64,000 nucleotides of DNA from Aradus depressus (taxonomy: Eukaryota; Arthropoda; Insecta; Hemiptera; Aradidae). Positions 10,027-21,275 of this stretch are shown in pieces. The translations under genes and the position numbers were made by a program. Position 1 is the first letter of the stretch, and each line of letters opens with the position of its first letter. The notes below the pieces were generated by a model. The model was not told where the DNA came from. It did not search any database and saw only the letters and a program-made list of their open reading frames with translations. The stretch is from assembly GCA_963662175.1 (NCBI GenBank), contig OY759225.1:17657601-17721600 (forward strand), given 5' to 3'.

Positions 10027-11416
10027 ATTCCTGGGGTGGTTGCTTCCAAGCGGCACCACCAACTGAAGTAGTGGCTGTGGTTACTGGCACCAGCACTGAA
10101 AGTGATGTCCCTGGTAGATTCTGATGCTGGGACCAGAGTGTGAAGAAAAGGAATGATAGCTCAACCACTTATAAAGATACAATATTGTAGCCTCCAACTC
10201 TTGTGGAGAAATGCGATTGTAGCTACTTAGCACTCTTACTTAAATTCTTCCTTGGTGCTTCACTCACCAACTTTATCTTTATGTTACTTAATTTGCTTGG
10301 CTAAATTTGCGAGAGGTATTATAATTTATAATACAAATTAGACTGTTAATATAACTACTCTGAGAATTTATTTAAATATCAGAATTCACAGCAGATAATA
10401 AGAAATGACAAGAACAGTTTAACACATGGAAACATAAACTATAAGAATTCGACTTACGTCCAGCAGAGAGAGAGAGAAAGGTGCCAAGCGTCCGTCCCAG
10501 GTTACAGAATCTGATGTCAGTGCATCTTTTCTTCGGTATTTAACCTCTGTTGCACGGAAGTGTTTATTTGTCAATACAACCGACATAGATCCTAGCTACA
10601 TACAGAGAGATTGACCACAGAGCAGATTACTGAGGGTCTTTATATTGTTATTCTGCTGATTATGCACCTGAGTCAACAATCAACGGTTGAATGCACCCAA
10701 AACTAAAGTAAAATATCCTCTTTACAACACTCTAGGTGTCATAACTGCAATTCCTGGGCCGATCCAATCTTACTGAATAACGGTGAACAAAGATTTGCTT
10801 TTTCTTAACTCTTTCGAGTTTTCTGCTAAGGTCACCTTCACCGTGTTCTCACAAGAGCGAAGTAGTAGATGTTACAATTCCTCCCCTATTCCAAGGAACT
10901 AACTCCACCCTAGACCAATTTCCACCCCTTCCCTTTCACTAGAGACCTCTTTTCTTTTATTTTTATTCTGTCTCAATTGGTCGATACTTGTACTCTTTTG
11001 ACTATTTCTTATGTTATTATTCTTAGGGGACGAAAGTCCCAGAATAAAGATTATTTTTCATTTCATTTCACCCCACTAGGATGTCTTAAATATTTTTAGA
11101 AGGTTGAATTCTATCCTCGGTGGTGTATGTACGAGAGACTCAGTACCGCTGATGAGTGATTTCTACAAACTAAAAAAAAAATTCCCGCTGGCCTTCTGGT
11201 CCTCGAAGCATCCGCAAATCACGGTTAGTATCTATAAGTCAAATAATTCTAGAAATATAATAATAAGTTAACTTTCCAATTATTTTGTACTTCCCCAGAA
11301 CAAATTAACCAACTTCGCTCTTTCTTCAAAATAAAACCAATCATTTGAGCTAACAATTCATATTCAACATACAAAGGGAATTCTGAATCCTCATTACTAA
11401 AGTTAGATATTATAAC
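10027..11416. other. No gene seen; possible LINE tail near 11020-11070
   Basis: Moderate base composition and no usable frame. GGGACGAAAGTCCCAGAATAA followed by ATTTCATTTCATTTCA resembles 52670-52715, so both may be 3' ends of one retroelement family. Confidence 0.4.
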
Positions 11417-11480
11417 CAGGGGCGTACCCAGAAGGAGGGGGGATATGGGGGATCAATCTCCCTTAAATTAAAAAAAAATT
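11417..11480. repeat. hAT-like left end only
   Basis: CAGGGGCGTACCCAGAAGG is a CAGGGGCGT-type terminus. I found no convincing right end. Confidence 0.45.
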
Positions 11481-12281
11481 GTCCTATTTTTGCATATAAT
11501 AAAACAATTTTTACTTGCATAGCAGAACAAGCAGTTCGAAAATATTTTATTTCAAGTCTAAAACAATGAGACAAGAACATTTTCCCAACAATTGACAGGT
11601 TTTTTAAAATTGTAGCTACACTTTCAGTTTCTGTAGCTGGATGATGCCGTCATCCATCTTGAATATTACTTTTTTGCATTGTGTAAAGATATTTTGAATT
11701 CGTTATAATATACTTTTCCTCAGCTATACTACTTTCCCATTTATTTTTTATTATTTTTTTGTTTTTACAACTAGTAAATATTGTTGTTTGTGATATTAGT
11801 GTCCCCTAACTATGTAATACAAGATTATAATAAATAAACTAAGTCATTTTTGTTTTTTGACCTCCCCGACGGTCCTCCAAAAAGGTCCATATTTGGTTTA
11901 GAAATAACAAATCTTTAGAATCAACCTTACCATATCTCTATTGTTTTCAAGATACTTGCAATTATAGTTATTAATATTTTTATTATTATTAATTATAATG
12001 TTATTTATATTATATATTGACAATTTCCTTATTGAGTTTTTAAACAGAAGGTTACAAGATGGAAAGAAAAACATATTGATTATATAGGATACTGTGTAGA
12101 AAAATGAAACGCAGAACGGAATAAACACAGAGTAGAAAATTAATTTTCTTGATGATAATGACCATTTTGGGAAATTGTTCTTGTACGCAATTTTCATGGA
12201 AAGCTGAGATGATGAAGGACTTAACGGATACATTGAGGTATGCATTTTTTAAATAATCTTTTATTTTAACCCATATGTAAC

Positions 12282-12498
12282 CAGGGGCGTAGTCAGGGGG
12301 GGCAGGGGGGCGCTTGCAAGTTACCAATAGGATCTTCAAATTTCCCGTGCGTCTGATTACTAAATCAGCAATCAGCTGTTACATAAATGTACATGTACAA
12401 AACGTCATATTACCTTTATTTAAATATACATGAGTTCGATCATTTCATTTCCTCACTCAAAATCGTCATTTATGTTATACTTTATACTCTTAAAGCTG
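12282..12498 (+). mobile_element. Truncated relative of the 9414 hAT-like element
   Basis: Starts CAGGGGCGTAGTCAGG and continues with the same interior (TTGCAAGTTACCAATAGGAT, CATAAATGTACATGTACAAA, GTCATTTATGTTATAC). The right half is missing. Confidence 0.85.
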
Positions 12499-12504
12499 AT
12501 TTTA

Positions 12505-12745
12505 CATGCGCACAGGACTCTATCATATGAATAAACACCTACACAATAAGGACGTCGCTTGAGACCCTCTGTGCAGGAAATGTGGCGAGGAAAATGAGAC
12601 CGGTTCATATTCTAAGCCAGTGTAAGGCACTAGAAAGCAGAAGATTTTACTGCTTCGCGTCTGCCATAACGGAACTGAAGCAGGTAATGGAAGGAACCTG
12701 CAGAAGAATTCTGGACTTTATTAAAGATACAGGGCTGCTGTAGGG
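12505..12745 (+). pseudogene. LINE ORF2 C-terminal fragment with zinc knuckle
   Basis: Two frames together read KHLHNKD, a stop, DPLCRKCGEENET, then HILSQCKALESRRF and a terminal IKDTGLL followed by TAG. The CxxC...HxxxxC arrangement after LNKHLH is typical of the tail of RNase-H-type LINEs. A frameshift separates the halves, and upstream reverse transcriptase sequence is absent. Confidence 0.65.
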
Positions 12746-12789
12746 AACAACACACAATAGGCCCTACTCTGGCCGCGGTGATACCATAA

Positions 12790-13507
12790 GCTACTATAAG
12801 ATACCGCATATATTTATGATCTAATCAAAATTTTTTACGAATAAAAGTTGTAGAGAAAACTAAAAGACACATTTTAATATGAAATAAAATTTTTCGTAAG
12901 TCGCCAGTATTTCAGCTACATGCCAAAAACCATCCTGAAATGTCGTTTTGAAACACATTTTTAGACGTTTCTTTGAATTTTAATTTCTCTTCTTTCCACT
13001 GAATTCCACTACACCATTTTATTTTTATCGCTAAAAAAATTATATAATTTTCTTTCTCAATAAAAAAATAGGATGATTTTTCTAAAATTATTTAATTCGC
13101 AAGATCAGCGGGAAATCTGTTATGAGATGAGGAGACATAAGATATATCTTTTTTTTCCAATTTGTTTAAAAAGAGTTATTACAAAATAAATAAACTTTTT
13201 TATGATAATTTTTACTTTGAAAAGGTCAGAAAGGTTTTATAAAAAATAATTTTTCAGTTAATTATTAGTTTTATAATTACATATAATCAAATGTAGTTCG
13301 TTGTCAGGGTCAAAGTGTGTTTGTCTAACAGATATAGTGTTTAAAAGGTTGACATTTTAATATTGAATAATTCATTTTTTCATTAATTATATATTTTTCA
13401 AAAATTGTCTTATCGAGCTCAATTAAAATATATATTGTGATGTGGCCATTACAGAACAGTCTTCTCTTTTCAAATTCATTTCAAACTGACGTTACTGAGT
13501 ATATGAA
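12790..13507. other. AT-rich; old dispersed repeat at 12790-12990
   Basis: Phrases ATATTTATGATCTAATCAAA and CCAAAAACCATCCTGAAAT recur near 6360 and 7065. Otherwise nothing is recognised. Confidence 0.5.
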
Positions 13508-13742
13508 AATCGGAGGTAGCTCGTATTTTTTTATCTGGGAGGTGACAAAATGATGAGCGTGCCATCCTTCGGATGGGACGTTATGTGATGGTCCCGAGCC
13601 TGTACAATGTTAAAGACCTCTTACATTAAGTAAAAAAATTTTGGAATCCCATAGTAGACTCGGGCTCATGTCCACCAGAGCGATGAAAGAGGTAGTAGGC
13701 GATATGACCTCATAGTTAAAGCCCGGACATGTGTCATAATAA
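13508..13742 (+). mobile_element. SINE-A, old subfamily, head decayed
   Basis: Only GGTAGCTC of the A box is left and the B box is gone. The centre and 3' end are recognisable. The tail is CATAATAACTAA, not CCTAA. Confidence 0.88.
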
Positions 13743-14230
13743 CTAATACTTGCTTATACTATAGGTTAATTTTGAAAAGTAAATTCCAATATTGTTACCG
13801 AATAGAACTATCCCCGGCTCATTATAGATCAACAAATGAATAAATGAAACAGCCTACTCACTGAATCGATTTGTTAACACAAACGATCCAGTTTATATAA
13901 TATAATATAATTATTCAAACAATTTAGCTAAACATAAATTTATTTTTTCTACATTCGCGACTCACATTATTGACAATAGCCACACAGGCATCAAATATCT
14001 CCATTATTGCTCAAAAAACTGACAATTTTTTTTTTTCGAATGGACTAAATTCCAAAAAATGGCCTTGCATTTTACTAGGAATTTGACTCCATATCCTTCA
14101 GCTTATCTATAACCTATTTCCGATATATTAATCTTACGAAAAACAAAAAAAAATGTTTTTCTTAAAATTTGAGTTTGGGTCCTCGGATAAGAAAATAGAT
14201 CCTGGATGACAAGGATATCTTGGAGACCTG
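13743..14230. other. No gene; family F repeat at 13922-14008
   Basis: The phrase TAGCTAAACATAAATTTATT then ATTCGCGACTCACATTATTG is shared with 16530-16850 and partly with 21350-21425. No coding evidence. Confidence 0.55.
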
Positions 14231-14533
14231 TCACTGCTAGGTGTATCAAGCTAGAACTCATTCATACAGTCCATTAAGTGAATGTTGGTCTTTGCTGGTG
14301 GTTGGTGACTGGAGTACAGACCATCCTCAAAACATTGATCGTTTCTATGGAATTGATATGTGTATCTTTTGTTATTGCTTTTTATTGTGTCGGGTGCACC
14401 TTGCTGTGCAACATCGTCTGACGTGACTGTAGAGGGAGCTCGGGATCTGACTAGGGCTTAAAGTGAGGTTATGGTGGGCCGAAGGCTACTACCGGTCGAC
14501 CAACGTGTGGCGATCGGTGGTCGCCCCAGCCCG

Positions 14534-15060
14534 TCACACAGCTATTTTTTGCTGCCGCCAGGAGCCGACAAACCGACTGAACACTGGGTAGTCGGTCACC
14601 GTCACCAGCTGCCGTGGATTCAGTCCCAGGTATAATATGGTCCCGCGAATCAACTCTACCCTGGCCTGGTCATGCAGCGGGCCCCCACATGAACAGTTTG
14701 GGTTGTTCTTCCTCCTAAAGAAGAAGAGTTTGGACTTAAAGTCTCCGTGACCTGATTATATCTGGGACATCCAGTGGTCAGGCTGTACCCATGTCGAGTC
14801 GAGGCGTACCCGGACATCCGGAAAGTATGAATAAGTCGTTCGACCATCCGAAACCGTCCGACCAACGTTGTTGCCATTTTTCCACTATCCATTCCTGGGC
14901 AATGTCCTTGCAATGCTCTGGTCTGGACTGTCCGCTCTCCTCTTGTTCCAGGGCTAGGTCCAATGGTTCATCAATATCTATTGCGTCTACAGTAATACGA
15001 GGCAACAGCAACATCCAAGACCAAGCCAATGGGTAGAGCGGCCAATACCTGTAGCGCAGC
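14534..15060 (-). pseudogene. LINE ORF2 C-terminus (R1/Jockey-like)
   Basis: On the minus strand a frame with EEWxxxKWQQRW-like sequence (about 14900) is followed, after a frameshift, by SGHGDFKSKLFFFRRKNNP, CSCGGPLHDQARVELIRG and a tail stopping at 14536. The SGHGxF, CxCG and H spacing is the usual end of LINE ORF2 proteins of the R1/Jockey group. The same family recurs at 36210-36645. It is damaged by at least one frameshift, with the RT domain missing. Confidence 0.75.
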
Positions 15061-15236
15061 CGTAGAGACAGTTCGATAAGCTCTTGTAACCCTCAAAAGG
15101 GCCCCTCTCATCAAACCTTGGTTTTAATGTATATCCAGAACATCTGAAGATAGCTGATGTAGTGAGAAGTGATTATTTCACTGGTAGTCAAATAAAATGT
15201 AGTCTGATCTCTCACAGATTTTTATTAGTAGTAGCT

Positions 15237-15267
15237 AGCCGGCTTTCGAGGTTTCCCTCATCATCAG
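15237..15267 (-). ncRNA. Hammerhead-ribozyme-like core (left arm)
   Basis: Minus strand: CTGATGA, then GAGG-GAAA-CCTC (stem II closed by a GAAA loop), then GAAA and AGCCGGCT, which can close as a short stem III. One extra U precedes stem II and stem I pairs poorly, so this is a candidate or relic. Confidence 0.5.
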
Positions 15268-15562
15268 ACAGTCTGATAAAATAAAAATTTGAATGAAAAC
15301 TAAAATATTTTATATTAAAAATAAATAAATAAAACAATCTAAAACTTTAACAATTTAAAATATCATGGATGGGTACAGACAAGTTATTCCTGTCCACCAT
15401 CTGAGTCACAACTGGAAGAACGGAGTACGTGAGACTGGCTACAGTAGTACGATATGACTCAGATGGTGGACAGGAATAACTTGTCTGTCCCCATCCATGA
15501 TATTTTAAATTGTTAAAGTTTTTAGATGGTTTTATTTATTTATTTTTATTTTATCAGACTGC

Positions 15563-15600
15563 CTGATGAGGGGTGGTGAGGGAAACCTCGAAAGCCGGCT
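15563..15600 (+). ncRNA. Hammerhead-ribozyme-like core (right arm)
   Basis: CTGATGA (15563-15569), a purine-rich loop, GAGGGAAACCTC, GAAA (15590-15593) and AGCCGGCT. Eight extra bases separate the core from stem II compared with the left arm. Confidence 0.42.
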
Positions 15601-15682
15601 AGTTTTTACTAATCTGTGAGAGGTCAGACTACATTTTATTTGACAACCTGTGAAATAATCACTTCTCACTACATCAGATATC

Positions 15683-16191
15683 TTCATATTAACGTCAGCT
15701 CGTCAAGCTACTATGGCTACAAAAGAAAAAATCTAGTCAACGTTGAGAAACCTATCGAAGATCTCTACACCGAAACTTCAGCAACTATTTTACAGGTATA
15801 AACTTCTATTTGGGAACCTCAATAGAGACATAATAGACCATATTATGGTTCAATCGACAATGACTAAAATTAAAAATAACGCCAAATTATATTGGCAATA
15901 AAATCAAATTCCTTAAAATAAATTAATTGTAAGCTTCACAATCAAATCGTTCAATGTTTTATTAATAACGAGTTAAAAAAACAAGTTTATGTTACGTGAT
16001 CTAATATCTTGTTGTCTGTATGATATTAGGAAGAGACTAGTGGAGGATGTTAATCCTTTAGAATGGGACTGTTTTGATGACAAGGTATTAGACCTGGTGT
16101 ATACACAGACAACGTAAACAGAACCTAGTTAAAACCAAAATAAACAACCTTTTGTAATGTAAACATAGAAATAATATTTTAACTAACGATT
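15683..16191. other. No gene recognised
   Basis: AT-rich, with no repeat match noticed inside the window. Confidence 0.5.
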
Positions 16192-16540
16192 CTAATGATT
16201 GTGTTGCCAACAAGAATGGTGTTTTAAATGACTGGGCAGACCCTTAACCCGCGTTGTCAACACGAGCTGGGTTTGATAAAAAAGAAAAAGAATTGTTAGG
16301 GAGAGGTTTGCAATATTGTCCGAGGACTGGAGTGGAGAGGAAAGATGTGTTGGAGCTGTTGGCAGGGACTGAAACGCCTGAATTCGTTTGATGTCTTTGC
16401 TGAACCGTATATCTGTGATCCGTATGTCCATAATGGTCTCAGTAAGTAAGAGTAACAGTTCCGTTTTCGTGTCATGTCTAATTTTGATTGTCTATTTAGA
16501 AGTCCGTAGAGTATTTTGAGTCGACGGTTCAAAAGTTAGC
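16192..16540 (-). pseudogene. Jockey-like LINE fragment
   Basis: One minus-strand frame reads NRRLKILYGLLNRQSKL, then LLRPLWTYGSQIYGSAKTSN. A second frame continues IKRIQAFQS and a proline-rich degraded stretch. It aligns by eye with the intact tail at 58250-58420 (NRRYKRLLRLLDKRSKL, LKPMWTYGLELWGSAKASN). Frameshifted and 5'-truncated. Confidence 0.78.
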
Positions 16541-16567
16541 TAAACATAAATTTATTATTTATTATTT

Positions 16568-16762
16568 GAGGTAAAATAAACTTAAGCACGCCGTCCTTCG
16601 GATGGGACGTTAAGCGATGGTCCCGAGCCTGTACGATGTCAGGTACTCGTTAAAGACCCCTACCCTAGGTGAATAAAAATTTAGTCTAGGCAAAATTTAG
16701 GACTCCCACAGTAGAGTCGGGCTCATGTGCATGAGTCATAAAACCTAACCTAACCTAACCTA
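16568..16762 (+). mobile_element. SINE-A, 5'-truncated, inserted in family F repeat
   Basis: The tRNA head is absent, about 65 bases are deleted before the CATGAGTCAT end, and the tail is four CCTAA units. AAATTTATT on both sides and the interrupted family F phrase show an insertion; the uninterrupted version is at 13922-14008. Confidence 0.9.
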
Positions 16763-17582
16763 AATTTATTTGATCTACATTCGCGACTCACATTATTGAC
16801 AATAACCACACTTTCGACACATCTACAGGCATCAAATATCTCATATTTTCTAACTTCCTGATTTCAAAAATGAAAAAAAAAAAAATGTCTGTCTATCCGG
16901 TAGGTCCGTGAACACAACTCCGAAAATAATGAATGTATCAACACGAAATTTTATATGTGTTCAATTATCCGGTGATTCACCACTTTTCTTTTTTTTTTTG
17001 TATTGAACATAGATTTTAATGCATAATGCAATCGTATGCATAAGCCCGTTATTGATTCTAACACCTCTTGACAAACAATTATAGTGAATTCCCACTTAAC
17101 AGTACCTAATTCTTATCCTAGGCTAGTTGTCAACAAAACATTTCGTCTATGTTGCTCCAACGGCTGGTCAAGGCTGAAGCGTTAGATCCCTAGAAAGTTG
17201 GTGTTTTATGAAGGTAATACTAAAAAAAATATTATTAAAAAAATTGGTTTAGTTTTTTTGTTTTATTGTCCTTGATAAAGTATTGTAGGAAGAGATACTT
17301 CAGAAATACATTCTAGTTGCTGTTTAAAAAACGTATCCACGTATCAAAATAATTGTTTAAAACAATATGACTTAGAACTTAGAAAATTAATTATAGGTAC
17401 ATAATTTAAGTTATTTATTTATTTTTTATTTACATCAGTTTTTTATACATGAGATAGTATATCACAAATGGAGGTTGGCACAATACATTACTGGAAATTA
17501 GAAGAATAAAGAATAGCTAAAAAAAAATACAGGAAATAAATATAAACATGTGAAGAGATGAATAGATAAATTAATAAAAATA
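16763..17582. other. Repeat fragments, no gene
   Basis: 16765-16855 is the rest of the family F repeat. 16895-17000 is a family B fragment (GAATGTATCAACACGAAATT, GGTGATTCAC). 17001-17582 is AT-rich with nothing recognised. Confidence 0.55.
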
Positions 17583-17588
17583 CAGTAG

Positions 17589-18108
17589 GCAAAAAAAGTA
17601 TTTGCACACCATAAAAATTTGGGTTTATTTTTAACTACTAACAGAGAATAACATGAAATTAATTTGTTTTATTCTATAATTGCTTAGATTCAAAAATATA
17701 ATAGCAATTGTCTAAAAAAAATCATTTAATAATTATATCAACACAATTAACAGAATTTCACGCAAAAAAAGTATTTGCACACCATAAAAATTTGGGTTTA
17801 TTTTTAACTACTAACAGAGAATAACATGAAATTGATTTGTTTTATTCTATAATTGCTTAGATTCAAAAATATAATAGCAATTGTCTAAAAAAAATCATTT
17901 AATAATTATATCAACACAATTAACAGAATTTCACGCAAAAAAAGTATTTGCACACCATAAAAATTTGGGTTTATTTTTAACTACTAACAGAGAATAACAT
18001 GAAATTGATTTGTTTTATTCTATAATTGCTTAGATTCAAAAATATAATAGCAGTTGTCTAAAAAAAAATCATTTAATAATTATTTCAACAGAATTAACAG
18101 AATTTCAC
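17589..18108. repeat. 173-bp tandem repeat, three units, each with a TIR
   Basis: Units start at 17589, 17762 and 17935; a fourth TIR starts at 18109. Units 1-3 are almost identical. Confidence 0.95.
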
Positions 18109-18268
18109 GCAAAAAAAGTATTTACACGCTCATATTATTATACATATTACAATTATTAGTTTGGTTCGGTAGAGGTAATTCGTTCGATAGTTTGTTTCGT
18201 TGTTTACAAACAAATAAGGATTAATACGCACTATGATTCAGTTGAATTTTGTGTTTGAATTGATTAAC

Positions 18269-18645
18269 ATGCCGAAGAAAAACGAAATATCGCGTTTTGA
18301 TCGTGAAAAATCATTTTTTTGCGTGAGTTAGGCAAAAGTTACCGTGAAATCGGAAAAATCGGGTTTTCAACAGTTTGATATATTGTTAAAAAAAAAAAAA
18401 AAGAATTGACTGGTAGTGTTGAAAACAAACCCCGGAAAGGACGACCATCCAAACTCACGCATCGACAAAAACGTGAAATAGTGCGAAATGCTCTTAAAAA
18501 TCCAAAATCTAGCGCGCAAAAAATTGCTGATGACTTGGCGACAACATGGCGGAATGCTGTTACGTCACAAACAGTAAGGAACGTTCTCTATAATGAGGGA
18601 ATAAAAGGAAGGCGCCCTCAAAAGAAAGACATTGTAATTTTCAGG
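18269..18645 (+). pseudogene. Tc1-like transposase, N-terminal remnant
   Basis: Starts ATG at 18269 with MPKKNEISRFDREK. A frameshift near 18313 moves the frame (the next stretch reads LRELGKSYREIGKIG). After the A run at 18389 the frame is open to about 18640: KPRKGRPSKLTHRQKREI, KNPKSSAQKIADDL and TVRNVLYNEGIKGRRP. These are the paired helix-turn-helix domains with the GRPxK hook between them. The DDE catalytic domain is wholly deleted, so no activity is expected. Confidence 0.88.
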
Positions 18646-18849
18646 CTGTGCAAATACGTATTTTGGGTAAAATTTGGTTTATTCTGTTACTGTTAAAGTT
18701 AAGTTAGTTATTATTAAATATTTAAGGACAAATTCTTGAATCTTCTTACATTTAGACAAGAAAAAAATTTTTATTGTGTTATTTACAATTACTTATTGTC
18801 GTTAAATAAAAAATTTCATGCTGTGAAAATACTTTTTTTGCCTACTGTA

Positions 18850-19899
18850 TCTCTAATGGTGCTCAAATAAGAATAGAGTACAGAGAAAAATATTGTTGAA
18901 AGAAAGAGAAAACAAAATAAATAGAAGAAAAACAAGAGAAAATACTCTAGTTAGGGTGAGATCCTGTTAGTAAATTGAACATTAGATTAAATGAAAATGA
19001 TTTGCTTAAAAACGGAAAAGAAAATTGGTAGAGTAAAAATATTTACAAAATGAGAAAATAAACAATAAGACTTATATAAAAACAACTTATAAAGTAATAA
19101 AATAACAATAATAAATAAATGAAAAGTCCATTCTGGTGAAAATTTAAAAGAAAGCAAGTTTGACAAGCTGGTGGAAATTAAAAGAGTATTACACTTTTTA
19201 AACTAAAAGTTGTCTACTGACTGCAATGAAATAAAGAGAACAGAACTCAATAAAAGTAACAAGGAAATAAAATCTGCATTTGAGACCTGCAGACATTTTT
19301 TTTAGTTTTAAAGATTTAATAGTAAATATATAAATACTATTGAGCTTTCATAGTTGGTCGGGAGGATGCTAGGCTCTCGCTCCAGGCAAGTTTCACTCAA
19401 ACAGGTCATGTCCTTTTCCAACAGCATATCAATCGCCGATGACGTCAACCGTCATGAAACCAATGTTTGGATAATGTGAGTTTTGATTCCCACCACATAG
19501 GATAATGTTAGTTTTGTTCCCAACTTTCTCAAACATGTATAAATAAATCAAAACCATTTATCATTTTCAAATGCAATGTAAATTTATTGTTACAATTATT
19601 ACAACTTAAAATAATTTTAAAAAAAATGAAAAATGATTAAAATTGACATAATTATAATTTTACTTAAAGCGTAGGTAATAATAAAATTTTATTTAAAATA
19701 AAAACTGCAAAAAAATACAGCACAAAATAAAAAAATAAACGATAACCTCTTTCAGCAGGTTATGCTTGCAAATAATGCTTTCTGATTGGTTAAAAGACGC
19801 TTGTGTCACAACTAACATTATCCAATCCTCAACTTCTAGGCCCATTAAACCTAGGATAGGATGACTTTTCATTCTAACCGACTCCATATTTGAATTCAG
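18850..19899. other. AT-rich, no gene recognised
   Basis: I found no element ends, repeats or coding frames that I can support. Confidence 0.5.
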
Positions 19900-20036
19900 C
19901 TCAAAAAATTGCAAAAATAACCATTGCCATCTCAATATTGTTAATTTTGGATATTGTGAGTTTAGTGTCTGGAGGACTCATATCTGCGACATTCAGTGGT
20001 CAAGCTGTGCGACAACTGAAACATCCAAATTCGCAA
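19900..20036 (+). CDS. Candidate single internal exon with a membrane segment
   Basis: A possible cellular exon. It is preceded by a branch-like CTAAC, pyrimidine-leaning sequence and an AG acceptor (19898-19899), and followed by a GTAAGT donor at 20037. It is 137 bases, phase 1 at the start and phase 0 at the end. The 45 codons read QKIAKITIAISILLILDIVS, a strongly hydrophobic helix after two lysines, then LVSGGLISATFSGQAV and a polar RQLKHPNSQ. One helix fits a membrane protein; I do not recognise the family. It is on the strand opposite to the PDZ exon at the right edge, so it would be a nested or separate gene. Chance is possible. Confidence 0.33.
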
Positions 20037-20436
20037 GTAAGTTTCCGCTCTCCCTCTAAATCTTTGATATCGGAGTTTCATTCTATACCCTGACTTACTG
20101 GTAATTTTTCGCTTGATGCTAAAATTTTAATTTCTCTGATTACTAATGATTGATATAATAATACCATACTATCTACGTTTTCTCTTAATAAAATCATATA
20201 ACAATTTTTATAAATCAATTCTCTTCTTCAATTCCAATATATATCACCAATACACTTTAATAATACTATAATGAATATAAATTTATTCAAATGACCATGA
20301 ATTACAATGAATATACGTACTAAAATTAGATATAAACATACGTGAAGGTTATTTTTTTGTTAGTAAGTATATTTATAAAACATATTAAAAATAATTTCCT
20401 TGTATCCCAGTGTAACATTAACAATATGATAAGGTT

Positions 20437-20490
20437 ATCGCCTACTACCAAAAGGCTCTTTCGTCACTCTGGTGGACATGAGCTCCGCGG
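20437..20490 (-). repeat. SINE-A fragment
   Basis: Only the block GCCTACTACCA..GGCTCTTTCGTCACTCTGG remains. Confidence 0.8.
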
Positions 20491-20525
20491 GAATTTTATT
20501 TAATATTATTTTATTTTTTATTTTC

Positions 20526-21042
20526 TAACCCCCGACGCAAAAGGAGGGGTGTTATAAGTTTGAAGCCTTTGTCTGTGTGTTTGTCTGTCTGTAGCTCCAA
20601 GATGTCTGAACCGATTTTAAAGCGTTTTCTCGTTTCAAATATGGTATTTGCGAGATGGTTCTTAGCCATGTTTGGTGGAAATCGGGTATGCCGCCTCCAA
20701 GAACTTCAGGTTTCATCAGAGCCTGTGTAGGGATCTAGGCCTCTATTACAGCTAGTAGATTCTTGGAGTTTCATCAAGATTACATCAAAAAAAAAATAAT
20801 GAACAAACATTTTTTTTATTGTGTCGGGTTTTTTTAAAAATTTTTAATTTTATGCTTTTTATTTTTTATGTCTTTGATTATGTTCGTGAAACGTCACACC
20901 CAATTTCCACCAAACATGGCTAAGAACCATCTCAAAAGCTTTGAAATCGGTTCATCCGTCTTGGAGCTACGATGCCACAGACAGACACACAGAGACAAAG
21001 GCTTCAAACTTATAACACCCCTCCTTTTGCTTCGAGGGTTAA
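20526..21042. mobile_element. Fold-back element with long inverted arms
   Basis: Arms 20526-20705 and 20885-21042 are inverted copies: GCAAAAGGAGGGGTGTTATA, AAGTTTGAAGCCTTTGTCT, TAGCTCCAAGA and AACATGGCTAAGAACCATCT. A single-arm relative lies at 56877-57170. No coding sequence. Confidence 0.85.
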
Positions 21043-21049
21043 AAATAAA

Positions 21050-21135
21050 GAAATATTGTCTAATTCACAAAATATATATAATATGGGAGTACTTTCGGTA
21101 TTGCTACCATCTTCAGCCACAATTTAACAAATAGG
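21050..21135 (+). repeat. Repeat family D fragment
   Basis: ATATTGTCTAATTCACAAAA then GGGAGTACTTTCGGTATTG and CTACCATCTTCAGCC recur at 28690-28760 and, as a palindrome, at 45640-45885. Confidence 0.75.
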
Positions 21136-21275
21136 TACCTACTAATTTTTTTTTTTTTTAAACACGTTTTTCTTTATTTTTTAGAAAACGTAATTGATTA
21201 ATTCGTTCTGTGGAAGTATATAGCCTGTGATTAAACGACTTTTTTAAAATTATTTTTGGATAAAATGGATCAAAA

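Larger units (their letters stand above)
15141..15682. repeat. Long palindrome carrying hammerhead-like motifs
   Basis: Left arm 15141-15410 and right arm 15450-15682 are inverted copies with few differences: GATGTAGTGAGAAGTGATTA, CTAGCCGGCTTTCGAGG, TATCATGGATGGG and CAAGTTATTCCTGTCCACCA. The spacer is about 40-60 bp. A further fragment of the arm lies at 35028-35090. Terminal repeats in inverted orientation are known in Penelope-like elements, so this may be a pair of such termini. Confidence 0.88.
17583..18847 (+). mobile_element. Tc1/mariner element, deleted, with repeated ends
   Basis: Begins CAGTAGGCAAAAAAAGTATT and ends with its inverse, flanked by TA on each side (17581-17582 and 18848-18849), as Tc1/mariner requires. 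The left end is multiplied: three 173-174-bp units (17589-18108), each starting with the TIR. The interior keeps only the DNA-binding part of a transposase. Confidence 0.93.

Noticed and set aside
9406..10034. 8-bp target duplication around the 9414 hAT-like element
   Set aside because: ATTATGGG and ATTCCTGG agree at only five positions, so I do not claim it.
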